Of a stretch of DNA of 64,000 nucleotides, positions 51,892 through 60,767 are shown piece after piece. Each line of letters begins with the position of its first letter. The stretch's first letter is position 1. Under the pieces are notes generated by a model. It saw only the letters and a list, made by a program, of their open reading frames with translations, searched no databases and had not been told where the DNA came from. Source of the stretch: Deltaproteobacteria bacterium (GTDB lineage Bacteria > Desulfobacterota > Syntrophorhabdia > Syntrophorhabdales > Syntrophorhabdaceae); the NCBI GenBank assembly GCA_029777945.1, contig JAKORG010000019.1, forward strand, positions 24,337 through 88,336, in the 5' to 3' direction. The position numbers and the translations under genes are program-made.

Positions 51892-52441
51892 AGATGAAAA
51901 GGCCTCTATCTGGACCTTGCCAAATAGACTGAGTCTTATAAGGATACTATCGATCCCCATAATTATAGTGCTCATCGCATCACAGGAAAAGAACCTTTTA
52001 TTTGCCTCAGGACTTCTTTTTATCCTCGCTGGAATAACCGATGGACTTGATGGCTTTATGGCAAGGAGGATGAAGCTTACATCAAAGCTCGGTGTATACC
52101 TTGACCCTATTGCAGACAAACTCCTTGTGTCCTCTGTTCTTATAACCCTTTCGTATTACAGAATGGTTCCCCTCTGGGTCACAATACTGCTTGTGGCAAG
52201 GGAGTTTATAATAAATGGATTGAGGTCTTTTTATGCCATAGAAGGCATAATAATATATCCGTCATTTGCAGGAAAATTAAAGACCGCCTTACAGTTGATA
52301 GGAATCGTCTTTTTACTTTTTAGCGAATACAGTAAATTTCTTTATACCCCTGGCATAGTTATAATCTATGGAGCATTATTTTTCAGTATCTATTCTGCAA
52401 TCAGATACGTCCATGCCTTGTTCAAAACTGTTAAGGAATAA
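51881..52441 (+). CDS. pgsA: CDP-diacylglycerol-glycerol-3-phosphate 3-phosphatidyltransferase
   Basis: 186 residues, about five membrane helices. The CDP-alcohol phosphotransferase motif D-G-x2-A-R-x8-G-x3-D-x3-D reads TDGLDGFMARRMKLTSKLGV continuing YLDPIADK. It makes phosphatidylglycerol phosphate. Overlaps the transglycosylase gene by 11 bases. Confidence 0.94.
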   Translation: MKVKDEKASIWTLPNRLSLIRILSIPIIIVLIASQEKNLLFASGLLFILAGITDGLDGFMARRMKLTSKLGVYLDPIADKLLVSSVLITLSYYRMVPLWVTILLVAREFIINGLRSFYAIEGIIIYPSFAGKLKTALQLIGIVFLLFSEYSKFLYTPGIVIIYGALFFSIYSAIRYVHALFKTVKE

Positions 52442-52474
52442 TTCATTACACCTGAAATGGTATTGAATTTTTTC

Positions 52475-54451
52475 TCAAATATGCAGCGGATTAACCTCTA
52501 TTGTAATATCCTGAATATCGTAAAGGGAAAACAAGAGGTCTTTTATCCTCTCATCATAATCTTTTAACATTATTTTCCACTGGTATCTCTTCTTTTTTTC
52601 ATATAAAGGACCTTTCATATATTCTTTTAAGCCCCATGCCTCTATCCTCTGTTTTATGGTGTTCAATGCCCTTTGGCCTGCATTTAATGTCTTTTTTTCT
52701 ATAGTTATCAGGTAAATATTTTTAAAAGGTGGGAATTCGGCAAGCCTTCTTTTTTCTAATTCTTCTATATAAAACTCCTTATAATAAAGGAAATGTTCCA
52801 GATTAAACCCCTTTTTTTCATCAACGAAAAAATATATGGCTTCTGGATTCAATGCATCCAGTGTATTATAAAGAAACTGAAACAGTTTTTCCTCTGCCCT
52901 GTATCCTGCCATGCTCAACATATCTTCGATCCCGATAAAGATAAGTTTATCACACTCTATCCCATAAAGCTTTGATATTATGTTCGTTCCTATGATTATC
53001 TCTGCATCATGGACACTTTTAATTTCAAGACTTTTAGATTCCTCTATGCTGTCACCTGTTAAAAGAATGATGTGCTTATCAGGAATGGCCTTTTTCAGCA
53101 TCTCCTCTAAAAATTCTACGCCAAATTGAAAAAACCCTATGAGGTCGCTTCTGCATTGAGGACAGAAGTTTCTGTAATCAAAATCCTTCTGACAGGCCTG
53201 ACAGTATAATCTGTCTTCATTTTTTTTATAGGTCAAAGGGGATGCACATAGAGGACATATAAAATTATACCCACAGTTTATGCAATGGATATGGGAACTG
53301 TAATATTTTCTCGGGGTAAAAACAATGGTCTTTTTTTTACTTTTATCTTTATCTTTTATAATTGTTTCCATTTCCTGTGGGATTGAACCTGAAAAAAACC
53401 TTTTTCTGTTTATCTCTATCTGGTAAAAATTTTTTAACAAAGGCAGCTCATCCTCTATTAATGCGTATTCCCCTTCATTGATTCCTTTAAAAATCTCTAT
53501 TTTAGGGGAAACACTTCCCAGGATTAGAGGGATATTTTCTATCTCTGCCCTTTTTTTTGCCACCTCCCATGCATTAAATCTAAATTCACTTTCGTTTCTA
53601 AAACTGTCTTCCTCATGCCTTTCCACTATAATCATGGATAGATTCATAATAGGAAGAAAAATAGCGCTTTTATTTCCCAGAATAATATTTCCCGTTTCAT
53701 TTCTTGCCCTGAAATAGGATTCCATCCTTAAATTTTGACTCACAGAAGAGCCATACCAGAAAACCTTTTTTTTAAATTTCTCAGAAAGAATTTTATAAAA
53801 AAACCCCCCTGAAAGATTATAGTCAGGCAAAAGCATGAGCACATTTCTGCCTTTGTTTATCTGGTCTTCCATTAAATTTAGATAAAATTTAATGCGCCTC
53901 TGAATTGCGCCTAAAAATAAAAATCTTTTTCCCTCTTTAGAGTAAGTTTGTGAGACAATGTCTTCGGTAAATGCCTTTTTTGTAAATTTATCGTATAGGA
54001 CAACCTTTTTCTCTTGAAGATGGCTTATAACATCCTCTATCCCCATTAAGCTCAATACCTTTTCAAAGGGTAAGTCTTTTTTTGATTCCCATAATCTGTA
54101 ATGGCAGTCACAATTAAAACGACTTAATAGATACCTTTCTGGTTTTAGATATTTCGGTAAAGCATATTTTAAAACAATTCCCATGGGTGTTACATAATGA
54201 TTGCCTGCCCAATAACACAATCTTTCTATGTTTTTGTCTATTAAGGGATAAAAATCAATAATCTGGGAAATCTCTTTTAGGCCAGCATTAGATGCATCTT
54301 CTACATCTATTACAAAACCGGAAGTATGTTTATTTCTAAACGGGACTATAACCCTCTGAAATTTTTTTATAATCGGACATAGATGCTCAGGCACAGAATA
54401 GGAAAATGTTTTTGAAACAGGTATGGGTAATGCGATCTCTGCTATCATCAA
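52475..54451 (-). CDS. priA: PriA-like primosomal protein with degenerate helicase motifs
   Basis: 658 residues with PriA architecture. The N-terminal 3'-DNA-binding domain begins IAEIALPIPVSKTFSYSVP. A two-lobe helicase region follows, with a paired zinc-binding insert between residues 390 and 433 (C390, 393, 399, 402, 417, 420, 430, 433). The ATPase motifs are lost: at residues 179-187 GAIQRR stands where the Walker A GVTGSGKT should be, at 276-281 VERHEE replaces DEEH, and QVAGRAGR is absent. It may load DnaB without unwinding. It overlaps murI by 4 bases. Confidence 0.85.
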   Translation of the reverse strand: MMIAEIALPIPVSKTFSYSVPEHLCPIIKKFQRVIVPFRNKHTSGFVIDVEDASNAGLKEISQIIDFYPLIDKNIERLCYWAGNHYVTPMGIVLKYALPKYLKPERYLLSRFNCDCHYRLWESKKDLPFEKVLSLMGIEDVISHLQEKKVVLYDKFTKKAFTEDIVSQTYSKEGKRFLFLGAIQRRIKFYLNLMEDQINKGRNVLMLLPDYNLSGGFFYKILSEKFKKKVFWYGSSVSQNLRMESYFRARNETGNIILGNKSAIFLPIMNLSMIIVERHEEDSFRNESEFRFNAWEVAKKRAEIENIPLILGSVSPKIEIFKGINEGEYALIEDELPLLKNFYQIEINRKRFFSGSIPQEMETIIKDKDKSKKKTIVFTPRKYYSSHIHCINCGYNFICPLCASPLTYKKNEDRLYCQACQKDFDYRNFCPQCRSDLIGFFQFGVEFLEEMLKKAIPDKHIILLTGDSIEESKSLEIKSVHDAEIIIGTNIISKLYGIECDKLIFIGIEDMLSMAGYRAEEKLFQFLYNTLDALNPEAIYFFVDEKKGFNLEHFLYYKEFYIEELEKRRLAEFPPFKNIYLITIEKKTLNAGQRALNTIKQRIEAWGLKEYMKGPLYEKKKRYQWKIMLKDYDERIKDLLFSLYDIQDITIEVNPLHI

Positions 54452-55269
54452 TGGAGGATAAAGTCTTTATAATCAAGGCTTTTTATATATTTTACCGGTG
54501 ATACAGTATAACCGAGAAATCTACCCCCGATCTCTTTAAAAGTATCAGGGTCATCGGTCACGTAATACTTACATGTGCCCATACCTTTTGTCTTTAAGAG
54601 CTTCCTTTCCCTAAGGCATGCTTCCACATCCCTTGCGGTCTCCTTTCCAGTATTAATGATATTTACATGGTCTCCTACTACGTTTTTTATAACATCCTCC
54701 AGCACAGGATAATGGGTGCAGCCCATAATGAGTGTATCAATACCAGATGCCTTGAATTCATTGAGATATTTTTCTGCCATTATAAAGGCCACCTCATCCT
54801 TATCCAGACCCTCCTCCACAATCGGCACAAATAAAGGACATGGTTTTGATAAAACCTCCATGTGGGGGTCTATTTCTCTGATGGCATTCTCATATGCCAT
54901 GCTTTTTATCGTGGCCTTTGTGCCTATAATACCTATCTTTTTATTTTTTGTGGCCACAACAGCGCTTTTTGCAGCAGGTTCGATTACACCCAGAACAGGT
55001 ATGGGCAGTTTTTTTGATAAAATTTTTAATGCAATGGCAGAGGATGTATTGCAGGCAATTATTAAAAGTTTTATACCCTTTGTGAGGAGAAAGAGGGCGC
55101 TTTCTATGGCATATCTAATGATTGTTTGAGGGGATCTGTTTCCGTAAGGGACCCGGGCAGTATCACCGAGATATAAGATGTTTTCTTTTGGCAAAAGGTT
55201 TTTTACCTCCTTTAAAACCGTTAAGCCGCCTACACCGGAATCGAACATACCTATGGACAGATCTTTCAT
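54448..55269 (-). CDS. murI: Glutamate racemase
   Basis: 273 residues. GMFDSGVGGLTVLKE at the start holds the conserved Asp-Ser. The two catalytic cysteines lie in LLIIACNTSSAIAL and LIMGCTHYPVLE, and GDTARVPYGNRSPQTI matches the substrate loop. It supplies D-glutamate for peptidoglycan. Its end overlaps the start of the priA-like gene. Confidence 0.96.
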   Translation of the reverse strand: MKDLSIGMFDSGVGGLTVLKEVKNLLPKENILYLGDTARVPYGNRSPQTIIRYAIESALFLLTKGIKLLIIACNTSSAIALKILSKKLPIPVLGVIEPAAKSAVVATKNKKIGIIGTKATIKSMAYENAIREIDPHMEVLSKPCPLFVPIVEEGLDKDEVAFIMAEKYLNEFKASGIDTLIMGCTHYPVLEDVIKNVVGDHVNIINTGKETARDVEACLRERKLLKTKGMGTCKYYVTDDPDTFKEIGGRFLGYTVSPVKYIKSLDYKDFILH

Positions 55270-55462
55270 ATCCTGTTCCCCTGTGTTTTAAATTTATATA
55301 CAAGTTTAAAAAATTTAACGAACATTGTAAACCTATGGTTTTTACCACATCCGTTTTTTTTAAGCAATTAAATACAAAGACCATATCCTTTTTACTTCAG
55401 AAGAACTTAAGATAGATTTTATCCTGGCATTTTGGTAGATTTAAACACAGGTTTTACAAATC

Positions 55463-55711
55463 ATGAAAAGAGGTAAAAAGATAAGAATAAACAATGACAA
55501 TTGTGCAGGGTGTATGCTCTGTGTCTTATCATGCTCTTTTTTCAATGCCGGTGTATTCAATCCTGAAAAATCAATAATAAAAATTAATAAAAACGATAAA
55601 ACACTGAAATTCACGCTAAAAATCACTGTTGGATGTAAAATGTGCGGCGCTTGTGTGGAAGCGTGCGCTTACAATGCCCTTGGGTGGGAAGATGAGAATA
55701 CTGTTAATTGA
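55463..55711 (+). CDS. Small 2[4Fe-4S] ferredoxin, partner of AOR
   Basis: 82 residues. Cluster 1 ligands in CAGCMLCVLSC (C-x2-C-x2-C-x3-C) and cluster 2 in CKMCGACVEAC. It is of the short polyferredoxin type found as electron-transfer subunit or AorA-like partner before aldehyde oxidoreductases. It overlaps the AOR gene by 20 bases, so the pair is translationally linked. Confidence 0.9.
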   Translation: MKRGKKIRINNDNCAGCMLCVLSCSFFNAGVFNPEKSIIKINKNDKTLKFTLKITVGCKMCGACVEACAYNALGWEDENTVN

Positions 55712-57587
55712 CCTTGAAAATAAAGATTTTTCTTATATAGAAGACGAAGCCTTAAGACCCCTTTATTTTGGTGGCATTGGGTTAAACACATATCTACTTT
55801 TTAAATACACTGATACAAAAATAGACCCAATGGACAGGGAAAACAACATATTCATATCAAGCGGTGCCTTGGCAGGCACGATTATACCCTCAGCCTCGCG
55901 GAGTGAAATGACGTGCTTATCACCTACAGGTTATCTTGGAACTACAAATTCAGGTGGTAGTCTTGGTCTTGGCATAAGACTATGCAACATAGATGCCCTG
56001 TGGATAAAAGGCAGGGCCAAACACCCTTTATATCTAAAAATAGATGAGAAAGGGGTTTTGTTTAGAGATGCTACAAACATCTGGGGAAAAGATGTATTTG
56101 AAACAGTGGATACATTGAAAAAGAAAGAAGGCAAAGATGCAGAGGTTATCTCCATCGGCATGGCAGGGGAAAAAGGGGTAAGATATGCCTCTGTCCAGAA
56201 CGGATACTACCATTCCTTTGGAAGAACAGGCACAGGGGCCGTAATGGGTAGCAAATTTTTAAAGGCAGTATGTTTTAAAGGCAATGGCGAGATAACAGTA
56301 AAAGATAAAAAGGGTTTTTTAGAAATCTCAAGGGCAATAAGAGAACGAATAATGTCATCCGATTCATTGGGATACACAAGGCGTTATGGCTCAATGGTAG
56401 TCTCTGATGTTTACAACCAAATGGGCATCCTTCCTGGGTATAACTTCACAAAAGGTTCCATTGAAAAATGGGAAGAGACGCGGGGCAGAAGGTTTTTTGA
56501 AAAAAATTTTAAAGAACGGGATTTTGCATGTGTTTCATGCCCCATAGGTTGTCTTCACTGGTCAAGGGTAAAAGAAGGGGACTATGCAGGCCTTGAAACA
56601 CACGGCCTTGAGGTGACCTATGTTTTAGAATTCGGTGCAAAACTTGGTATTTCAGACATCTCTAAGATATTAATTTGTGTGGAATTGTGTAATAGGTTGG
56701 GTATGGATGTTATTTCTACTGCATCTGTGATTGCATATCTTATAGAGCTCTTTGAAAAGGATATGGTCAAAGAATCGGATATTGGTTTTAAGCCTATGTT
56801 CAGTGATTTTGAAAGTATATCAAGGCTTATCTTTTTAATCGGGAACAAAGAAGGTATTGGCAGGATTTTAAGTGAAGGAATAGGGTCTATGAAAAAATAT
56901 TTTACTGGCTCAGAAGATTTTGCCTGTGAGATTAAAGGCCTTGAGATACCTGTAAGAGACCCAAGGGGTAGATTCGATACATGGATACTGGGCTATATTA
57001 TAAATACAAGGGGTGGCGACCATCTTAAAATCAGAACACCTGTAGATGCCCTATTAGACTTCAAAATAGATTACGAATACGAACCTCTTTTTATCTCGGA
57101 AAAGGAGATGACCTTATTGGATATCCCTCAGAAGGTCAAAGATAAAATCTTCGATAACCCACCTACTAAGATACATATTCCTCATATGGCAAAATACGGA
57201 GAGGAGCTACTCGTTTTATTTAATGCCTTTGGGTTTTGTATAAGACCACCGGTTTTAAGGACCATAGGCCCGTCCATGCTATCTAAGGCCTTTAATGCCA
57301 TGTATGGCTATGACTTAAACGAAGATGTGCTCCTTGAACATGCAGAAAGGATTGTAAACATGCAACACATCTTTAATCTGAAACGAGGACTAACTGCAAA
57401 GGCATATACATTTCCAGAAAGGTTTTATAAAGAATATATAGAATATAGAGGCGGCAAAAGACCTCCTCTGGACAGGATGAAGGTAAAAAAGGCTCTCATC
57501 GAATATTTTAAGCTAAGGGGATGGGACAGCAAAGCAAAACCAAAAAAAGAAACACTCCACAGGCTTGGGATTGATAAAATTATATAA
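55692..57587 (+). CDS. aor: Tungsten-containing aldehyde:ferredoxin oxidoreductase
   Basis: 631 residues from the ATG at 55692, which gives the usual start MRILLIDLENK; an upstream frame extension lies inside the ferredoxin gene. The tungstopterin-binding N-terminal domain shows FGGIGLNTYLLFKYT and CLSPTGYLGTTNSGG. The iron-sulphur ligands are in FACVSCPIGC, with a further Cys late in the protein (FNAFGFC). It oxidises an aldehyde to acid with ferredoxin as acceptor, or runs in reverse. A role in aromatic-acid metabolism, as for the related BamB, is possible but not shown. Confidence 0.92.
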   Translation: MRILLIDLENKDFSYIEDEALRPLYFGGIGLNTYLLFKYTDTKIDPMDRENNIFISSGALAGTIIPSASRSEMTCLSPTGYLGTTNSGGSLGLGIRLCNIDALWIKGRAKHPLYLKIDEKGVLFRDATNIWGKDVFETVDTLKKKEGKDAEVISIGMAGEKGVRYASVQNGYYHSFGRTGTGAVMGSKFLKAVCFKGNGEITVKDKKGFLEISRAIRERIMSSDSLGYTRRYGSMVVSDVYNQMGILPGYNFTKGSIEKWEETRGRRFFEKNFKERDFACVSCPIGCLHWSRVKEGDYAGLETHGLEVTYVLEFGAKLGISDISKILICVELCNRLGMDVISTASVIAYLIELFEKDMVKESDIGFKPMFSDFESISRLIFLIGNKEGIGRILSEGIGSMKKYFTGSEDFACEIKGLEIPVRDPRGRFDTWILGYIINTRGGDHLKIRTPVDALLDFKIDYEYEPLFISEKEMTLLDIPQKVKDKIFDNPPTKIHIPHMAKYGEELLVLFNAFGFCIRPPVLRTIGPSMLSKAFNAMYGYDLNEDVLLEHAERIVNMQHIFNLKRGLTAKAYTFPERFYKEYIEYRGGKRPPLDRMKVKKALIEYFKLRGWDSKAKPKKETLHRLGIDKII

Positions 57588-57635
57588 AGTGGCCCTTTGC
57601 TTTTGCATTTAGAAGTCAATGTCTTTCTTATTTTA

Positions 57636-58403
57636 TTACTCATCGCTATCGGGTTTGAAAGAAAGCCTTTCGCTTATTGCCCTGGATGCCTCTTTTAAGG
57701 GTCTAATCGTTTCTTTAATCTTATTTCTCGTTAAGGAATTAGAAAACCCCACAATCCATACGAATGCAAGGGGATTATTATGTTGATAAATATAAGTTGC
57801 AATAGCATTTACACCCTTTAGGTACTCTTCATAATCAACGGCATATCCTGCTTTTCTTACCTTTCTAATCTCCTTTAAAAAGGCATTTAAGTCTGTTATG
57901 GTGTTTTTTGTATATTTCTGCAAACTGTTTTTGCTTAAAAAGGATACAATATCATCGTCTTTCATGGTTGAAAAAAGTATCTTACTCGTTGCACCTGCAG
58001 GTAAAGGAATCTTTATACCCACATGAGAAGAGATTTTATAACTCTTTTTTACCTCCACAATGTCTATAATCCTTATTGTATCCTTATCTTTAATGCCTAA
58101 AAAAACAGTTTCATCCACTATTTCTGATAATTTTTCCAGATATGGCCTTGCAATCTTGATGATGTCTAAATCATTATGTATTGTCTTTGTGATCTTTAAC
58201 AATTCTTTACCGATAAAATATTTTTTTGAGGAAGAATCTTTATTGATAACATCCTTTTCCAGTAATGCCTTTAAGATGCCATAGGTGGTGCTCTTGCTTA
58301 TGGAAAGTGCCTTTGAAATCTCCGTAACCCCTACAGGCCTCTTTTCGTTTATAATAAACAGCAATATATCTATTGCCTTTTTTATAATAGGCGCTTCATA
58401 CAT
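57636..58403 (-). CDS. IclR family transcriptional regulator
   Basis: 255 residues. An N-terminal winged helix (about 8-65, VGVTEISKALSISKSTTYGIL) leads to the IclR effector domain (about 75-250, with GIKIPLPAGATSKILFSTM and AGYAVDYEEYLKGVNAIATYI). These regulators sense small carboxylic or aromatic acids. It converges with the AOR gene, 48 bases apart, and may control it or the AOR substrate pathway; its own site could be in the region upstream (58404-58724). Confidence 0.9.
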   Translation of the reverse strand: MYEAPIIKKAIDILLFIINEKRPVGVTEISKALSISKSTTYGILKALLEKDVINKDSSSKKYFIGKELLKITKTIHNDLDIIKIARPYLEKLSEIVDETVFLGIKDKDTIRIIDIVEVKKSYKISSHVGIKIPLPAGATSKILFSTMKDDDIVSFLSKNSLQKYTKNTITDLNAFLKEIRKVRKAGYAVDYEEYLKGVNAIATYIYQHNNPLAFVWIVGFSNSLTRNKIKETIRPLKEASRAISERLSFKPDSDE

Positions 58404-58451
58404 AAGTGTTAATAAAACAACAAAAAATAAAAAATATCAATTAATTTTTTC

Positions 58452-58480
58452 TTGACAAATTTCTCTATTTTAAATACAAT
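58452..58480 (+). promoter_or_regulatory. Strong promoter upstream of candidate small RNA
   Basis: TTGACA (58452-58457), exactly 17 bases, TACAAT (58475-58480). The -35 is just before the iclR start region, so autoregulation is possible. Confidence 0.6.
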
Positions 58481-58557
58481 TTGTTAAATATTTCACATAT
58501 TAAAGGTTTTTTTGATATTTGAAATAAAAAAAATTTGCAATAAATAGAAAAAAATTG

Positions 58558-58586
58558 TTGCAAAACCCAAAACTTTGTGTTATAAA
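58558..58586 (+). promoter_or_regulatory. Second promoter for candidate small RNA
   Basis: TTGCAA (58558-58563), exactly 17 bases, TATAAA (58581-58586). Predicted start near 58593. Confidence 0.5.
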
Positions 58587-58592
58587 AGTAAA

Positions 58593-58685
58593 AGATTTCA
58601 CAAAGTATACTAACTAAGCAATTCACCTCCATAAGCTTCTCATAATAACCCCCCTTCCCCCTGGGGCCCACCCAGGGGGTTTTCT
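58593..58685 (+). ncRNA. Candidate small RNA or orphan leader
   Basis: About 93 bases between a promoter and a strong intrinsic terminator, with no open frame. Because a separate promoter for exbB follows the terminator, a free-standing small RNA is more likely than a leader, but attenuation of exbB cannot be excluded. Family unknown. Confidence 0.4.
58657..58684 (+). terminator. Strong intrinsic terminator
   Basis: CCCCCTGGG, loop GCCCA, CCCAGGGGG (9 bp, perfect) followed by TTTTCTTTT. Confidence 0.8.
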
Positions 58686-58724
58686 TTTGCATTTAAAACA
58701 ATTTTGATGTAATATAAAACCATT

Positions 58725-59399
58725 ATGGAACTATCAAATTTAAATATGTACACCGGCGGCGTTTTAAGTATGCTCTACTCTGCAGGCCCTGTGGCAAAGG
58801 CGGTTGTTTTGATCCTTTTATGCTTTTCCATCTTATCCTGGACCATCATCTTTTTTAAGATAAGACAGTTCAATAAAACGGAAAAGGATGGAGAAAGGTT
58901 TATAAAGACCTTAAAAGAGATAGATTCTTTTAAAAAATTGGTTAGTATTTATAAATCAGGCAGTGACAATGCCTTTTACAGGCTTTTTATTGCTACTTAC
59001 AAAGGGCTTTCATCCACAAAAAGTGAAAATCCCGGCATCACAAAGGAAACACTGGAACGATTAGAAAACATCTTGAAGATAACCATTTCAGAAGAGGCTG
59101 AAAGATTAGAGAGAAGGCTATCTTTTCTCGCAACCACGGCAAATACAGCACCTTTTATCGGGCTTTTCGGCACTGTCTGGGGTATTATGGATGCCTTTAG
59201 AGAAATAGGCCTAAGAGGCACAACGAGCCTTGCCGTTGTTGCACCAGGCATAAGCGAGGCCCTTATTACCACTGCCATTGGCCTTGCAGCAGCAATCCCT
59301 GCTGTCCTTGCCTATAACTATTTTCTCGGCAGGCTCAAAGGAATCCTTTCCAAAATGGAAAATGCCTCTATATATCTTTTAAATTCCATTGAAAAATGA
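58725..59399 (+). CDS. exbB: ExbB/TolQ-type proton channel subunit
   Basis: 224 residues, three membrane helices. The conserved block NTAPFIGLFGTVWGIMDAF and the following ISEALITTAIGLAAAIPAVLAYN are typical of TolQ/ExbB. With ExbD it uses the proton gradient to energise a TonB- or TolA-like protein. No SD is seen and the likely -10 (58710-58715) is nine bases before the ATG, so the mRNA may be leaderless. Confidence 0.94.
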   Translation: MELSNLNMYTGGVLSMLYSAGPVAKAVVLILLCFSILSWTIIFFKIRQFNKTEKDGERFIKTLKEIDSFKKLVSIYKSGSDNAFYRLFIATYKGLSSTKSENPGITKETLERLENILKITISEEAERLERRLSFLATTANTAPFIGLFGTVWGIMDAFREIGLRGTTSLAVVAPGISEALITTAIGLAAAIPAVLAYNYFLGRLKGILSKMENASIYLLNSIEK

Positions 59400-59803
59400 A
59401 GGCTTCCAGGGATACAAAAAACCCATTATCTGAAATCAACATCATACCCCTTGTGGATATTATGTTAGTTCTTCTTATTATTTTTATGATTACAGCACCC
59501 ATGATGCAACACGGCATGAACATCGATGTGCCAAAGCTTACCACAAAACCACTGCCTGCAAAAGATGAACCCCAGATTTTAAGTATCACAAAGGACCAGA
59601 GATTAATATTGAATGAAAAAAGGATCGATGTGAAAGATTTAAAGCAGGCCATTCAATTTTTATTTTCTAATAAACAGAACAAGGAGATATTCTTAAAGGC
59701 AGATAAAGATGTGCCTTACGGATTTGTTGTAATGTGTATGGGTCTTATCAGGGAGGCAGGGGTGGAAAAGATAAATATAGTGACAAAACCTCAGGAGGAA
59801 TAA
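59396..59803 (+). CDS. exbD: ExbD/TolR-type proton channel subunit
   Basis: 135 residues. NPLSEINIIPLVDIMLVLLIIFMIT contains the membrane aspartate essential for proton flow. The periplasmic domain ends with VNIVTKPQEE-type sequence. Overlaps exbB by 4 bases (ATGA). Confidence 0.94.
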   Translation: MKASRDTKNPLSEINIIPLVDIMLVLLIIFMITAPMMQHGMNIDVPKLTTKPLPAKDEPQILSITKDQRLILNEKRIDVKDLKQAIQFLFSNKQNKEIFLKADKDVPYGFVVMCMGLIREAGVEKINIVTKPQEE

Positions 59804-60633
59804 TGACAGAAGGGTCATGGTATAAGATGCTCGTTATTTCCACAATCCTCCATCTTTTAGTAATAACTGCCACAAGCATCCCTGCCAGAAAATATGTTAA
59901 AAGGCTCGATTTGACAACAAGCTACTCTGTAAACCTTGTAGGTGATACGGCAGGTGATTTAAGTAAAGGGCCTGCCAGTGCATCATCCATTGGAGGGACA
60001 GCTAAGACAGAGACTATAGCGCAAAAAAAAGAAACAGAAAAAGTTACCCAGAGAAAAAAACAGATGCCACAAAGAAAAGAGTCAAAAATCATATCCCTTT
60101 CAAAGAAAAAACCTCCTTTAAAGCACGATACACCTACAAATAACAACCTTACAAAGGATGAATTAAATAGCCTTGAAAGAAGGATAAAAGAGATAAAGAA
60201 AAAGACCAATTATCTCGATGTTACTCAGATGGGCCCATCATCAGGCACATCTGGCCCAGCTGCAGGCCTAAAGGGTTCAGGTGCAGCTACCCAGGGATAT
60301 GGATTACCTGTATCATCTTTTGGTTCTGGAATACCCCTTGATTTAGTCTCACAAAAATACATCTTTGATATCTGGGAAAAGATAAAACAGGCATGGGGTT
60401 TACCAGGGTCTTACGCCTCAAAAAAAGACCTCGAGAGCATCGTAACCATTAAGATAAGAAAGGACGGAAGGATTATAGATATAAACTTTGAAAAGAGATC
60501 AGGGAACAGGCTCTACGATGAATCCATCCTCAGGGCAATAAGGTCCATTGACCCACTACCACCCATACCCCCTTCCTTTAATTCAGATACAATGGAGATT
60601 GGTTTTAGATTCCTGCCAGGCGATATTTCATAG
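59803..60633 (+). CDS. TonB/TolA-like energy-transducing protein
   Basis: 276 residues from the ATG at 59803, which overlaps the exbD stop (TAATG) and has SD AGGAGG; a longer frame from 59734 lies inside exbD. One N-terminal helix (LVISTILHLLVITATSI), a long Lys/Gln/Pro spacer (about 45-150), a glycine-rich stretch, and a C-terminal TonB domain (about 185-275, IVTIKIRKDGRIIDINFEKR, and SILRAIRSIDPLPPIP). It spans the periplasm and transmits energy to outer-membrane partners. No TolB or Pal follows, so TonB-like use is as likely as TolA. Confidence 0.88.
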   Translation: MTEGSWYKMLVISTILHLLVITATSIPARKYVKRLDLTTSYSVNLVGDTAGDLSKGPASASSIGGTAKTETIAQKKETEKVTQRKKQMPQRKESKIISLSKKKPPLKHDTPTNNNLTKDELNSLERRIKEIKKKTNYLDVTQMGPSSGTSGPAAGLKGSGAATQGYGLPVSSFGSGIPLDLVSQKYIFDIWEKIKQAWGLPGSYASKKDLESIVTIKIRKDGRIIDINFEKRSGNRLYDESILRAIRSIDPLPPIPPSFNSDTMEIGFRFLPGDIS

Positions 60634-60666
60634 AGGACCTTTTATTAAAAAATTTTAATTTTTTTC

Positions 60667-60695
60667 TTGACAAAGGTCATTCCCGTTGTTATACA
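60667..60695 (+). promoter_or_regulatory. Porin promoter
   Basis: TTGACA (60667-60672), exactly 17 bases, TATACA (60690-60695). Gives a 5' leader of about 65 bases. Confidence 0.7.
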
Positions 60696-60767
60696 TTAAA
60701 AAAATTTAATAAAAGGAGGTGGGTTAATTTAGTGAACATTTTTAAAAAAATTAAAAAGGAGGTAGGA

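Larger units (their letters stand above)
58404..58724. other. 321-base intergenic region with two promoters and a terminator
   Basis: Between divergent iclR and exbB. No open frame is supported. Plus-strand promoters stand at 58452-58480 and 58558-58586, a terminator at 58657-58684, and a further promoter for exbB at 58687-58715 (TTGCAT, 17 bases, TAATAT). Confidence 0.6.

Noticed and set aside
59734..59802. Upstream extension of the TonB-like gene
   Set aside because: It lies within exbD; ATG 59803 has a perfect SD and overlaps the exbD stop.
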